A DNA stretch of 64,000 bases from Trueperaceae bacterium (GTDB lineage Bacteria > Deinococcota > Deinococci > Deinococcales > Trueperaceae): contig CP070651.1 of assembly GCA_020354625.1 (NCBI GenBank), forward strand, positions 3,662,911 to 3,726,910, given 5' to 3'. Below, piece by piece: positions 33,148 to 42,567 of the stretch. The translations under genes were made by a program, and so were the position numbers. The notes beneath the pieces were generated by a model that had not been told where the DNA came from, made no database searches, and saw only the letters and a list, made by a program, of their open reading frames with translations. The stretch's first letter is position 1. Each line of letters begins with the position of its first letter.

Positions 33148-34998
33148 TCAAACCGAATCATCCTTCGATCTACGCCCCGCATCCTTGAGATCAGGGCCCA
33201 GTTTTGGCAACAGCTGATCGATCCGATCTTTGACTTCTCGGCTCATGCGGATTTTGGCCGGCCAAGGCCGATCGAACCCCTCTTCTGGGAGTTTGGGGGA
33301 TGCGTCCATGACAAAGCAGGGTCCGTCGCCACAAGATTTGTCGAGGACACAGGTATCGCGTTCGGGGTCGATGTTGTTAAGGAGCGTCCACATGCAGTCG
33401 TCGAAATCGCTGGGATCGGTTTCATGATCGAGTACTGCGATAAGACGTACTCCTTCGGCTTGAGGCTGTTTCGCTGCCCAGGTGCCCAGCTCACGTCCCT
33501 GACCGGGGCGTGACTTCTGTGTGGTGATAAACCAGAAGCCCCCGGCGATTTGGTGTTGACCTAGTGCGTCGGGATGGTGAGGGAGTTCTTGGCCGGAGCG
33601 TTCAGGATTGGCGGACCATACTTCAGGCTCACCTTCCTCTCGGTGTTTGACGGTACCGTCGATGATGAGCTTGCTTCCGTAGCTCCAGGCCCTGCTGGCG
33701 TGGTCGAGCACGTCGATGGGCCCTTTGGCAAACTGTTGATCCCGTCCGGGGAGTGCGTTTCTCAGCACGCATCGCCAGAACGCCAAGTTGTCTTGTGGCT
33801 CCACCCCCTCGTCGGTGACCAATATGACTTTGGCGAACATCATCTGTCCGAGACCCAAGAGGCCGTTGGCGACTTTATAAGCGTGTCCTGGGAACGATTT
33901 TTCGATGTTCACGTTCACAAGGTTGTGGGCGATACCCGCGGGCGGCATATGGTAATCGTTGATTTCAGGTTGGATGAGTTGTGCCGGCACGAGGAAGATG
34001 CGTTCGCTGGCCTCGATGAGAAACGCATCCTCCATCGGTGGCCGTCCCACGATGGTGGCTGGATAGACCGGATTCTTCCTCATGGTAATCGCTGTGAGGT
34101 GGAAGACCGGGTAGAGATCTTCAGCGGTGTAAAAGCCGGTGTGATCCCCAAAGGGACCTTCGAGCCGCCACGGCTCTTCAGGGTCGACATATCCTTCGAG
34201 GATGAACTCAGCGTGGGCCGGAACGTCGAGTTCGACGGTAACGCCTTTGGTGAGTTCGATCGACTTGCCGCGCAAGAAGCCGGTCAGGGAGTATTCGTTG
34301 ATGCCTGGGATCGGGGGCAGGGGGGCGGTGGCGGCGTAGGTGAGGGCAGGGTCTCCTCCGAGGGCGACGGCGACCGGAAGTTTGTGGCCGAGCTTCCTTG
34401 CGTTCTCCAGGTGCCTTGCTCCCGTCTTGTGGCGCTGCCAATGCATGCCAGTAGTCGCCTTGTCGTAGACCTGCATCCGGTACATGCCGATGTTCACGTC
34501 TCCCTCGAGCGGATCTTTGCTTATGACGAGGGGAAGGGTGACAAAAGGCCCACCATCGTCGGGCCAGCATTTGAGGATGGGGAGCCGGTCTAAGTCGATC
34601 TCGTCACCGCGCCAGACCACCTCTTGGACGGGCCCGGTGCGCACCCGCTTCGGTGGGAGTGAGCTGAACTCGCGCAGTTTGGGGAGGTTGGCTGCGAGGC
34701 TCAAGAGCCCTCCGCCCATTCTGACGTCGAGTAGATCTCTGATCCGGTTCGATATTTCGTCGAGGCTGTCGACTCCGAGCGCCCAAGCCATCCGCTGCCG
34801 GTTGCCGAATAGTCCGATGACGACAGGGAAGTCTTTACCCTTAACCGATTCGAACAAGAGTGCCGGCCCACCACGCTTTACGATTCGATCGGCCAGCTCG
34901 CTTATTTCGAGTTCGTGAGATACGGGCTCGGCGATGCGAACGAGCTGTCCGCGCTGTTCGAGCAGGCGAATGAAGCTCCCCAAATCGTGGTAGGCCAT
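33148..34998 (-). CDS. UbiD-family decarboxylase, menaquinone type
   Basis: A 616-aa prenylated-FMN-dependent decarboxylase. Family segments include MYRMQVYDKATTGMHW, the glutamate-bearing EGPFGDHTGFYT, the catalytic Arg/Glu region near PAHAEFILEGYVDPEE and the C-terminal CGDGPCFVMDASPK. Its length and close match to the long UbiD branch found in futalosine-pathway organisms suggest a role in menaquinone synthesis. The UbiX flavin prenyltransferase is not in the window. TAGCAT lies 5 nt before the ATG. The 3' end is 12 bp from the convergent znuB. Confidence 0.88.
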   Translation of the reverse strand: MAYHDLGSFIRLLEQRGQLVRIAEPVSHELEISELADRIVKRGGPALLFESVKGKDFPVVIGLFGNRQRMAWALGVDSLDEISNRIRDLLDVRMGGGLLSLAANLPKLREFSSLPPKRVRTGPVQEVVWRGDEIDLDRLPILKCWPDDGGPFVTLPLVISKDPLEGDVNIGMYRMQVYDKATTGMHWQRHKTGARHLENARKLGHKLPVAVALGGDPALTYAATAPLPPIPGINEYSLTGFLRGKSIELTKGVTVELDVPAHAEFILEGYVDPEEPWRLEGPFGDHTGFYTAEDLYPVFHLTAITMRKNPVYPATIVGRPPMEDAFLIEASERIFLVPAQLIQPEINDYHMPPAGIAHNLVNVNIEKSFPGHAYKVANGLLGLGQMMFAKVILVTDEGVEPQDNLAFWRCVLRNALPGRDQQFAKGPIDVLDHASRAWSYGSKLIIDGTVKHREEGEPEVWSANPERSGQELPHHPDALGQHQIAGGFWFITTQKSRPGQGRELGTWAAKQPQAEGVRLIAVLDHETDPSDFDDCMWTLLNNIDPERDTCVLDKSCGDGPCFVMDASPKLPEEGFDRPWPAKIRMSREVKDRIDQLLPKLGPDLKDAGRRSKDDSV

Positions 34999-35003
34999 AC
35001 CAC

Positions 35004-35009
35004 ATGCTA
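35004..35009 (-). promoter_or_regulatory. Leaderless -10 element TAGCAT for the UbiD-family gene
   Basis: TAGCAT on the minus strand ends 5 nt before the ATG at 34998. Confidence 0.45.
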
Positions 35010-35173
35010 CTGCTGTAGATAGCCGATGAACTGAGGCGACAGCACATTCAGCCGACTACAGGACGGGGAGCCGGCATAAAAGATCGACCGTGTAGACCTC
35101 GGCCGGAGGTAAGGACTTTCGGTCCAACTTCCCTCCGAGCGTGAGCCGAAGCGGTTTGGTGTGTAGTCTGGGC

Positions 35174-36904
35174 TTACGATCTCGATTCGAAGCCCGTTGT
35201 GGTACCGCTCATAAAGCCGTCAGCGAACTCGGGGAGTCGCTCTTTTCGCAGTTGGGCTGCAAGTTGACTCCTGAGCTCGTCGAGACCGATCTTTCTGGTA
35301 GCCGAAACCCCACAGGCCCCGTAGCGCTCCTCGAGCTGAATCATCACATCAGGGTCCGCTATATCAGCCTTGTTGATCACGATCAGCCTCGGAGGCTCGA
35401 GCCTGAGCTCGTCGAGGATACGGTTGACGGCATCGACCCGATCCGGTGCTCCAGGGCTTGCGCCGTCCACTACGTGCAGGAGCAAGTCGGCATCGTTCAA
35501 CTCTTCGAGGGTGGCACGGAAGGCGCTCACCAGTTCGCTGGGAAGGTCGCGAATAAAACCGACCGTATCGGTGTAGAGCACCTTGCTACCCCATTGCCCT
35601 AGGTTGGGGAGCCAGCCTTCGCGCGTGGTCGGTCGCAAGGTCGCGAAGAGCTGATTCCGGCTGAGCGCATTGGACTTGCTCAAGGCGTTGAAGAGTGTGC
35701 TCTTGCCGGCATTGGTATACCCGACCAGAGCGATGACGGGAACATCGGTGCGCTTTCGGCTCTTTCTCGTCTCTGACCGGCGCTTGCTGATGACGTCCAC
35801 CGCGTCTTCAAGCGCGTTGATCCGGTCGCGGATACGACGCCTGTCGACCTCGAGCTTCGTCTCCCCCGGGCCGCGCGTACCGATGCCACCTCCGAGCCGG
35901 CTCATGGCCTGGCCCCGGCCGGCCAAGCGTGTAAGTTGATAGTGGAGTTGTGCGAGTTCGACCTGCACCTGGGCTTCTCGTCCACGAGCGTTTTGTGCGA
36001 AGATATCGAGAATGACCTGGGTGCGATCGAGCACTTTGAGCTGCGTGACCTGGCCGATCTCCCGTGCCTGAGCGGGTGAGAGCTCCCGGTCGAAAATGAG
36101 TAGATCGGCGTCCTCGTGGTACGCTTTCGAGACGAGCTCTTGAAGCTTTCCGCCACCGATCAGGGTGCGCGGGTCGGGGGTCTTTCGATGCTGGAGGTTG
36201 GCAAACGCGACGGTGGCTCCGGCGCTCTGGGTCAGCTCCGAAAGCTCATCGAGTCGTGACTCGGCTTCCAGGGTACCTTCGCCCGTTTCGAGGCCGATGA
36301 TAACGGCCCGTTCGGCACTGCTGCGAGCAACTTCCCGGCTCGCTCGCGAGCGAGCCATCTCCTCTTCCAGGGCGCGGATACGGTTGAGGATATCGATCTC
36401 TTCGCCTTCACGCACCGAGTGAGGGGGCTCCACGATCCAGTCCTCTTCCTCGCTGGTCGGAGGGGCGACTTGAGCGAGATGCATCGGTCCCAATACGACC
36501 TCATCGCGTTTTCCCCGTTGCAATTCGACGGCGATCATAGCGTCCAAGCGGTGTAGAAAGAGCTTGGACAGGTCACTCTGGGAAAGCCCGCCCGGCTTGA
36601 GGTGGGTGTGGATGAGCCGGAGGCCACAAAGCCGCGTATCAGCCTCTCCGAATCGTGGCGGAATCGGCGTGTCGGCAGCATCTCCGACCGCGACCGTTAC
36701 CACGCGCCCCCGACGATCGAGCAACACGGAGACCGGTGTTTTGACCTCGAGGGAGAGCTCTCCCATCGCTCTTGTAAGCTCGAGGCTGGTCGGTGCTTGG
36801 GGGGGGACCTTGCGGCGGTATAGATTGCTAAGCCGCTTGATCTGACTCTTTTTTAGACCTGAGAGTTTACCATGGACTTTTTCTATCTCGGTGACTCCTC
36901 TCAC
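35174..36904 (-). CDS. hflX: GTPase HflX with N-terminal extension
   Basis: A 576-aa HflX GTPase. The core begins near residue 198 (RAVIIGLETG). The glycine-rich GGGIGTRGPGETKLE segment is at about 338-352, G1 GYTNAGKST at 395-403, then the G3 DTVGF and G4 NKAD. HflX binds the 50S subunit and rescues stalled ribosomes after heat or antibiotic stress. The typical length is about 430 aa; here about 190 residues precede the core. That part resembles a second, degenerate HflX N-terminal fold (VSVLLDRRGRVVTVAVGD). The GTG start at 36904 is tentative; no clear ribosome site precedes it. The 264 bp up to the next gene show no other gene. Confidence 0.92.
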   Translation of the reverse strand: MRGVTEIEKVHGKLSGLKKSQIKRLSNLYRRKVPPQAPTSLELTRAMGELSLEVKTPVSVLLDRRGRVVTVAVGDAADTPIPPRFGEADTRLCGLRLIHTHLKPGGLSQSDLSKLFLHRLDAMIAVELQRGKRDEVVLGPMHLAQVAPPTSEEEDWIVEPPHSVREGEEIDILNRIRALEEEMARSRASREVARSSAERAVIIGLETGEGTLEAESRLDELSELTQSAGATVAFANLQHRKTPDPRTLIGGGKLQELVSKAYHEDADLLIFDRELSPAQAREIGQVTQLKVLDRTQVILDIFAQNARGREAQVQVELAQLHYQLTRLAGRGQAMSRLGGGIGTRGPGETKLEVDRRRIRDRINALEDAVDVISKRRSETRKSRKRTDVPVIALVGYTNAGKSTLFNALSKSNALSRNQLFATLRPTTREGWLPNLGQWGSKVLYTDTVGFIRDLPSELVSAFRATLEELNDADLLLHVVDGASPGAPDRVDAVNRILDELRLEPPRLIVINKADIADPDVMIQLEERYGACGVSATRKIGLDELRSQLAAQLRKERLPEFADGFMSGTTTGFESRS

Positions 36905-37154
36905 TCGTTAGATCGGGTGCACAAAGGGCAACTCCCTTTTCGCCAGCCCGGAGAGTGTAGTACGGCCCTGATTGTCGACCAGGAGCACTAGAAAGCCCCT
37001 CACACGACCCGTATGCTAGATGCCCCTCGAAATGTAGCGGTAGACCGGAGTGGCTGAAGTACAGTAGACCATCGTTTGAACTAAGTGTACCTCAGCCCCT
37101 GCCTGCGCGGCGTCACTTTCCTAACGCTTCACGTTCTGAACTCAAAAACCGTGC

Positions 37155-37160
37155 TAGCCT
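37155..37160 (+). promoter_or_regulatory. Leaderless -10 element TAGCCT
   Basis: TAGCCT ends 8 nt before the ATG at 37169. Confidence 0.45.
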
Positions 37161-37168
37161 CTAACGGT

Positions 37169-38017
37169 ATGAGCTCTTGGCCCAAGCTTGTCGTGCTTAC
37201 CTGGTTTTACTGTCTGACCCTGTCGGCTGTTGCCCAGGATATCTCGGCACTCAAGCGCTTTGGTGCCACGTTCTTCTCTCTCACCGAACTGTCGAGGTAT
37301 CTCCGCTTCCAGGCTACTGAAAGCACTGGCAACTTGACGGTGAGAACCCCGCACGGCATCCTTATCGTTTTCGATGGGTCTCCTGACGTACTTTGGCAGC
37401 CGGCGGCTGGGTCTGGTCCTGAGGACCAGAGCTTCTCTGCACCGGTCATCGTAGAGGGGGGTGACTGGTATGCTCCTGAAGACCTGCTGCAGCTCTTTGG
37501 GATCGGCCTCGTCGATGACGCGCTCGTGCTTCCAGGTGGTGGACGCCTCGGCCTCTCTTTTCCACAGGTGCTCGCGGCGGTTTCAGGTGACAGCTACGAG
37601 CTGATCGACCTCGGAAACCGGGTGCCAGCCCTCCGCTACTATGCGCCGGGTTCAGCTGGTCCAGAGACCATCAGCCTGCTGCTGGTAGACCTCGGGTTGT
37701 TGGCTTTGGCCTATCCGGAACAGCAACAACAGCTCGACGCGTTTATGAGCGACATCGACCGGGATCGACCGCTCTATTTCATCGTCACTGGTATTCAGGA
37801 GGGTATGTGGGAGACCTCTTTTTTGTTTCAACAGGGAGGAGTAAGCCTCGAAGTACGCTATCCGTTCCGCGTCAGGTTGCTCGAGGGTGAAGCCGGTGTG
37901 GTCGGTCCCGACCGACCGGTCGCAGGTCTCATATTGCTCCCCGACGAGTTCAATCTGCGTGTGCCGATGCGGGTGACCTGGTCGGGGGTGTCTGCCGAGG
38001 TAACTTTTCGTCGGTAG
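37169..38017 (+). CDS. Exported protein of unknown function
   Basis: A 282-aa protein with a signal peptide (about 1-22, ending AVAQ). The early part has the look of a copper-amine-oxidase N-terminal-like repeat (FFSLTELSRYL, GGDWYAPEDLLQLFG), a fold often seen in exported wall-linked proteins. The rest is beta-rich and unassigned. The start is set by the signal peptide and a TAGCCT 8 nt upstream. A thiolase gene follows 55 bp later, with its own strong ribosome site. Confidence 0.6.
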   Translation: MSSWPKLVVLTWFYCLTLSAVAQDISALKRFGATFFSLTELSRYLRFQATESTGNLTVRTPHGILIVFDGSPDVLWQPAAGSGPEDQSFSAPVIVEGGDWYAPEDLLQLFGIGLVDDALVLPGGGRLGLSFPQVLAAVSGDSYELIDLGNRVPALRYYAPGSAGPETISLLLVDLGLLALAYPEQQQQLDAFMSDIDRDRPLYFIVTGIQEGMWETSFLFQQGGVSLEVRYPFRVRLLEGEAGVVGPDRPVAGLILLPDEFNLRVPMRVTWSGVSAEVTFRR

Positions 38018-38072
38018 CGTTGCGGTAAAGGTGGCGCCGATCTTTGAGAATCGGTGTTGAAGAGGAGGGAGT

Positions 38073-39248
38073 ATGACCGTTGTCGTTTCATCAGCTGTGC
38101 GGACGCCCATCGGCGCTTTCCAAGGATCTCTTGCTCGACTCAAGGCCTCTGAACTAGGAGCCGCTTCGGTGGCAGAAGCGGTGAAACGTGCGGGACTCGA
38201 CCCGGGGCAGATCTCTTCTGTGTTGATGGGTAACGTACTCTCTGCCGGTATGGGACAGGCTCCGGCACGTCAGGCGGCTCTCTACGCCGGGCTCGGCCAT
38301 CAGACACCTGCGGTCACCTTGAACAAGATGTGTGGCAGCGGCATGGAAGCGATCGTTCAGGCTGCCCGCGCTGTCGCTCTCGGTGAGGCCGAGGTGGTGG
38401 TGGCCGGGGGGATGGAGTCTATGTCGCGAGCTCCCTACCTCGTTCCCGGTGCACGCGAAGGTTTGCGACTGGGCAACCGGCAGCTGATCGATTCGATGGT
38501 TTACGACGGCTTATGGGATGTCTATAGTGATCGGCATATGGGCTCTTGCGCCGAGATGTGTGCCGCCAAATATAACTTTTCACGCGAGCAGCAAGACGCC
38601 TTTGCAGTCAGCTCCTATGAGAGGGCCCAGAGGGCGGCGCAAGACGGTAGCTTCGCCTCGGAGATCGTGCCGGTGGAGGTTGGGGATCCGAAGGGGGACG
38701 CTAGGTTCGTCCGCGAGGACGAAGGACCTTTCAAAGTCGATTTCGACCGGCTGCCCAGCTTGCGTCCTGCTTTTGAAGAGGGGGGGACGGTCACGGCGGC
38801 AAACGCGTCGACTATCAACGACGGAGCAGCTGCGCTCATCCTTACCAGCGAGGCGTTCGCCCTCGATCGAGGGCTCCCCGTGATCGCCAGAATTCGCGGT
38901 TATGCCGGCCATGCTTCGGCCCCGGAATGGTTCACGACCGCGCCGGTCGCCGCCTTGAGAAAACTCTTCGAGCGGTTGTCTTGGCGGGGGGATACGGTTG
39001 AACTTTTCGAGATCAACGAGGCGTTCAGCGTGGTTCCGATGGCCGCTGCACAGGAGTTGGATCTACCGCTCGAGAAAGTCAACGTTCACGGAGGTGCGGT
39101 CGCGCTCGGTCACCCGATCGGTGCCTCCGGCGCCCGCATCGTTGTAACGCTCCTCAACGCCCTACGACGGAGAGGACAGTCCAGAGGGGTGGCCGCTATT
39201 TGTATCGGTGGTGGGGAGGCGCTTGCATTGGGAGTTGAAATCCCATAG
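38073..39248 (+). CDS. Acetyl-CoA acetyltransferase (thiolase)
   Basis: A 391-aa thiolase. The acyl-accepting Cys is in NKMCGSGMEA near residue 90. The GGMESMSRAPY segment, the catalytic His in HPIGASGARI and the second Cys in CIGGGEALAL are all present. It condenses or cleaves acetyl-CoA and acyl-CoA. Enoyl-CoA hydratase is encoded 2 kb away, in line with fatty-acid or polyhydroxyalkanoate metabolism. GAGGAGGGAG just before the ATG is a strong ribosome site. Confidence 0.95.
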   Translation: MTVVVSSAVRTPIGAFQGSLARLKASELGAASVAEAVKRAGLDPGQISSVLMGNVLSAGMGQAPARQAALYAGLGHQTPAVTLNKMCGSGMEAIVQAARAVALGEAEVVVAGGMESMSRAPYLVPGAREGLRLGNRQLIDSMVYDGLWDVYSDRHMGSCAEMCAAKYNFSREQQDAFAVSSYERAQRAAQDGSFASEIVPVEVGDPKGDARFVREDEGPFKVDFDRLPSLRPAFEEGGTVTAANASTINDGAAALILTSEAFALDRGLPVIARIRGYAGHASAPEWFTTAPVAALRKLFERLSWRGDTVELFEINEAFSVVPMAAAQELDLPLEKVNVHGGAVALGHPIGASGARIVVTLLNALRRRGQSRGVAAICIGGGEALALGVEIP

Positions 39249-39262
39249 GTCGGTGGGTTCGG

Positions 39263-39982
39263 TCACTCGACCTCTTCGGGCATCCGTCCCTGCTGCACGG
39301 CGTCGGCCACCAAGGAAGGCAGACCCCATGCGATGATATCGAACGCTACTGCGGCGAAGTCGTACTCGACTTTATCCATGGTGATGTCGACTCTGTCCTC
39401 GCTGAACTTGAGGAGGGCGTAATCGGCACCCGGTTCGCCGTTGAGGGCGAGACCGACCGAGCCCGGGTTGAGAACCCAACCGGCGTTGAGTTTGCGAACG
39501 TAGGGCACGTGGGTTGCACCACATGCGAGGATCTTGCAGCGGTTTCGCTCCAAGAGTCGCGTCAAGGTGATCGGATCCTTTTGTAGATCGAGTTTTACCG
39601 AGGGTGTCTCGGGGCTGCCGTGGAAGAAGCGGAAACGTCCCGCCGGCGTGCTCAGCTTCTGTTGGACGGGGAGTTTGCGGAGGTACTCGATATGATTGGG
39701 CTCGAGCACGCTCTTGGTCCACTCGAGAATGTCATCGGCAACTCCCGCGCGCCGCTCCTGGTCGCGAGTAAAATCGAATGCGATTCGCTCGTCGGCCGCA
39801 CCCAAGGTACACATAACCCCCTCGTTACGAATGAGGGTTACGGTCTCGTTCGGAGAAGGCCCATACCCAACCAAGTCCCCCAAGCAAATAATAGTGGTGG
39901 CACCCTTGTACTTGAGTTCCTCCAATACGGCTTCAAGTGCGAGGATATTGGCATGTATGTCGCTGATGAGCCCGATGATCAC
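39263..39982 (-). CDS. Calcineurin-like metallophosphoesterase
   Basis: A 239-aa phosphodiesterase of the YfcE/MJ0936 type. Motif I is SDIHAN, motif II CLGDLVGYGP, and the later motif GATHVPYVRK and NPGSVG are present. The usual GNHD motif reads GAADER here, so one metal-binding Asn/His pair is altered, which may change activity. The GTG start at 39982 has a TAGACT 6 nt before it. It converges on the thiolase gene with a 14-bp gap. Confidence 0.85.
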   Translation of the reverse strand: MIIGLISDIHANILALEAVLEELKYKGATTIICLGDLVGYGPSPNETVTLIRNEGVMCTLGAADERIAFDFTRDQERRAGVADDILEWTKSVLEPNHIEYLRKLPVQQKLSTPAGRFRFFHGSPETPSVKLDLQKDPITLTRLLERNRCKILACGATHVPYVRKLNAGWVLNPGSVGLALNGEPGADYALLKFSEDRVDITMDKVEYDFAAVAFDIIAWGLPSLVADAVQQGRMPEEVE

Positions 39983-39988
39983 AAGGCA

Positions 39989-39994
39989 AGTCTA
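39989..39994 (-). promoter_or_regulatory. Leaderless -10 element TAGACT
   Basis: TAGACT on the minus strand ends 6 nt before the GTG at 39982. Confidence 0.55.
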
Positions 39995-40040
39995 GCACCA
40001 GACGCCACGTATCGTGGCAAAATGTCGCGAAGTTCTCATT

Positions 40041-41030
40041 TCAAAAGAGCCCACTCTCTTCGAACAGCCAGCTCTGTACCACCTCCAAAAAAGGATCGGG
40101 ACACTCTTCTTGAGCGACGTGTCCACACCCTTCGAAGATGGCGACTGTGGCATTGGGCAGATCTCGTCCGAGACGCTCGCTCAGTTCTGGGGGAACGATC
40201 CTGTCTTCGGCCCCTGCGATGACGAGCACGGGTTGGGTGATTTCGCTGAGGTACTTTGTGAGTCTCGGTTCCCTACTCGCCTTGCTGAGTTCCCACAGCG
40301 CCCGGTCCCAATTGTCGATTCGAAACGCCTTACGGTAAGCGTCGAGTGTCTCTCGGTCCAGGAGCTCGGGTTTGCTCCAGGCTGCCCGTAGCAGGTTTTC
40401 GCCCGATGGGCCGGCATACTGTCTCATAATCAGAGGTCCGAGGCGGTTGACTTGTGGGGTCGACAGCAAGAGGCGTGTCCAGGCTGGAGTACTGCCGGTT
40501 CGATAGGCGGTGGCGCCCACCAGGATAAGCCCTGCTACCCGCTCGGGATGCTCGAGGGCGGCCTTCAGCGCGATAGCGCCACCTGTGGAATGACCTACCA
40601 ATATCGCTTCGACGATACCTAGCTGATCCATCAGCTCGATCGTCAGGGTGACTTGTGCTTCAGGACCGTAGGGATTGGTGCCCTGCCATTCGCCCGGCAA
40701 GGGACGCTCGGTCAGGCCGAAGCCGGGGCGGTCGAAGGCGACCGCCTTGGTGATCGTTCCCAGTGGTTCGAGTACCTGGTGCCACGTGTAGATGCCGGTA
40801 CCGGAACCGTGCAAGAGGACGAAGGCAGAGGTGCCCTCGAGTGGAAGGCTCGAGCTTTTGACGTGAACGTTGAGGTCGCCGATATCGATAAACTGGCTGT
40901 CGTCATCTGCTAACTCCTGCTCATCGACCGTATCGGTAAGTGGTGGGATCGGTATGAGAAAAGGACCCAATGCTACCAGCACGGCCATAGCCAGCAGGAT
41001 CGCGAGCGAGACCTTGATACGGAACGGCAT
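40041..41030 (-). CDS. Membrane-anchored alpha/beta hydrolase
   Basis: A 329-aa hydrolase. An N-terminal membrane segment (about 5-26) anchors it. The catalytic domain has the HGSGTG oxyanion strand, the nucleophile elbow GHSTGG, the acid in AGAEDRIVPP and the final His in GCGHVAQEE. The substrate is not known; epoxide hydrolase, haloalkane dehalogenase and lipase relatives share this fold. The frame continues to a TTG right after the enoyl-CoA hydratase stop (41102), but the ATG at 41030 begins just before the membrane helix. It is 72 bp downstream of that gene and may share its transcript. Confidence 0.82.
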   Translation of the reverse strand: MPFRIKVSLAILLAMAVLVALGPFLIPIPPLTDTVDEQELADDDSQFIDIGDLNVHVKSSSLPLEGTSAFVLLHGSGTGIYTWHQVLEPLGTITKAVAFDRPGFGLTERPLPGEWQGTNPYGPEAQVTLTIELMDQLGIVEAILVGHSTGGAIALKAALEHPERVAGLILVGATAYRTGSTPAWTRLLLSTPQVNRLGPLIMRQYAGPSGENLLRAAWSKPELLDRETLDAYRKAFRIDNWDRALWELSKASREPRLTKYLSEITQPVLVIAGAEDRIVPPELSERLGRDLPNATVAIFEGCGHVAQEECPDPFLEVVQSWLFEESGLF

Positions 41031-41102
41031 GACATGATTTAACCACAGGCCAGAGCTTGGATCTGGTTTTTCGCGACTGGCTTCAGAGCAGAACAGACAC
41101 AA

Positions 41103-41909
41103 CTACTGACCTTTGAATACCGCAGCGCGCTTCTCCAAAAAGGCCCTGGTTCCCTCTTTCATATCTGAGGTCGTGGCGACGAGCCCGAATAGATCTGCTT
41201 CGATCTCGAGACCTTGATTGATGGTGACGTCCAAGCCGCGGACAACCGCCTCCTTGGCCAAGCCGAGGGCGATCGGTGCATTTTTGCTCATCTGGGCCGC
41301 CAGATCTTTCGCCTCTGATAGTGCGTTGTCTGCGACACGGTTGACCAAGCCGAGTTGCAGTGCCTCCTCGGCGCTGACGTGGCGACCTGTGAGAATTAGA
41401 TCGAGAGCTCGTCCCTGGCCGATAAGCCTGGGTAGCCGCTGTGTCCCACCGTAACCGGGTAACAGACCGAGGCCGACCTCGGGCAGGCCGAGCTTTGCTT
41501 CGCGACTTGCTACACGGAGGTCGGCAGCCAAGGCCAGCTCGAGACCTCCACCAAACGCAAAGCCGTTGATCGCTGCGATGGTGGGGAAGGGGAGTGCTGA
41601 GAGGGTGTTCATCACGTCCTGTCCTGCCAGTGCTGCCTCGCGACCGCTGAAGACATCCGATAAGTTCTGCAAGTTACCGATGTCGGCTCCGGCAGCGAAA
41701 GCTCGCCCCGTACCAGTAATGATCAAGCACCGGACGTTCAGGTCGGCTTCTGCGAGTTCGAAAGCCAAGCTGAGCTCCAAGAGCAGCTCCGCATTCAGGG
41801 CGTTCAACGTCTCACTCCGGTCGAGCGTGATGATCGCCACGTTTGCAGATATGTCGTACCGAAGCAGCTGAAAGTCGGGGGCCTCTGCGTATGATCCCTG
41901 CTCGTTCAT
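41103..41909 (-). CDS. Enoyl-CoA hydratase
   Basis: A 268-aa crotonase-fold protein. The oxyanion-hole segments GRAFAAGADI and GFAFGGGLELALA, and both catalytic Glu (in ELALAADL and LPEVGLGLLPG), are present. It hydrates 2-enoyl-CoA in beta-oxidation. The ATG at 41909 has GAGGAG 8 nt upstream; an ATG nine codons earlier is less favoured. The 270 bp up to the Roadblock gene have no other gene. Confidence 0.93.
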   Translation of the reverse strand: MNEQGSYAEAPDFQLLRYDISANVAIITLDRSETLNALNAELLLELSLAFELAEADLNVRCLIITGTGRAFAAGADIGNLQNLSDVFSGREAALAGQDVMNTLSALPFPTIAAINGFAFGGGLELALAADLRVASREAKLGLPEVGLGLLPGYGGTQRLPRLIGQGRALDLILTGRHVSAEEALQLGLVNRVADNALSEAKDLAAQMSKNAPIALGLAKEAVVRGLDVTINQGLEIEADLFGLVATTSDMKEGTRAFLEKRAAVFKGQ

Positions 41910-42146
41910 CTTCTTCGCTCCTCGATGAGGGTTCAACCGTCACGGTCGTCTTCTTGCAACTACACGCCACACGCTAAGGTAGACCGGATGCGGAAGCGGG
42001 CCTTCGGGCTTGCGCGCAAGTGAAACGTGCATCGTCCTTTGTAGCCGCCGCAAGCGTCGATGATCTTCACCTCGGCATTAAATTACGATACCAGATGTCA
42101 ACCTAACTTGTGAGCCGAGGCCAGACCCCAGGTGCGAAAACTTAAA

Positions 42147-42175
42147 CTTGATGCGGTGCTGGGGCGTGCTACACT
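42147..42175 (+). promoter_or_regulatory. Promoter of the Roadblock operon, leaderless
   Basis: TTGATG at 42147-42152 and TACACT at 42170-42175 are separated by about 17 nt. TACACT ends 7 nt before the ATG at 42183, so this is a good -35/-10 pair for a leaderless message. Confidence 0.7.
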
Positions 42176-42182
42176 TTTCGCG

Positions 42183-42545
42183 ATGACGGAACTCGACGAG
42201 ATACTCGCACATTTGGTGGACAACGTGGACGGTACGATGATGGCTGCGGTGGGAGGAATGGACGGTTTGTTGGTCGAGCAGTATCCTCACAATAACACCG
42301 ACCTCTCTGCAACCACAGCCGAGCTGACCAATGTACTCAATAACAGTAGGACAGCGTTTATGCAAGGTCTTGAAGGGGGCGATCTCAGAGAAGTTATCGT
42401 AACCTCGGAAAATCTAGTCGGTTATACACGTCTACTCAACGAAGATTTCTTCTGCCTGCTCGTTTTGGACGCCCTCGGCAATATCGGTAAGGCGCGTCTC
42501 TATAGCGATCAAGCGGTCAGGCACATTCTCGAGGTTTTTGCGTGA
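42183..42545 (+). CDS. Roadblock/LC7 domain protein 1
   Basis: A 120-aa Roadblock/LC7 fold protein. It shows the family pattern: an N-terminal helix, a first strand AAVGGMDGLLVEQY, a long helix, then FCLLVLDALGNIGKARLY. Bacterial members such as MglB act on small GTPases or serve as scaffolds. No MglA-type GTPase is found in the window. A frame upstream to 42132 precedes the -10, which fixes the ATG at 42183. The second Roadblock gene follows 22 bp later. Confidence 0.83.
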   Translation: MTELDEILAHLVDNVDGTMMAAVGGMDGLLVEQYPHNNTDLSATTAELTNVLNNSRTAFMQGLEGGDLREVIVTSENLVGYTRLLNEDFFCLLVLDALGNIGKARLYSDQAVRHILEVFA

Positions 42546-42567
42546 GCGTTGCGCAGGGAGGGTAGAT

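Noticed and set aside
33574-34593. Open frame of 339 codons opposite the UbiD-family gene
   Set aside because: Antisense to a clear enzyme gene and without any recognisable domain.
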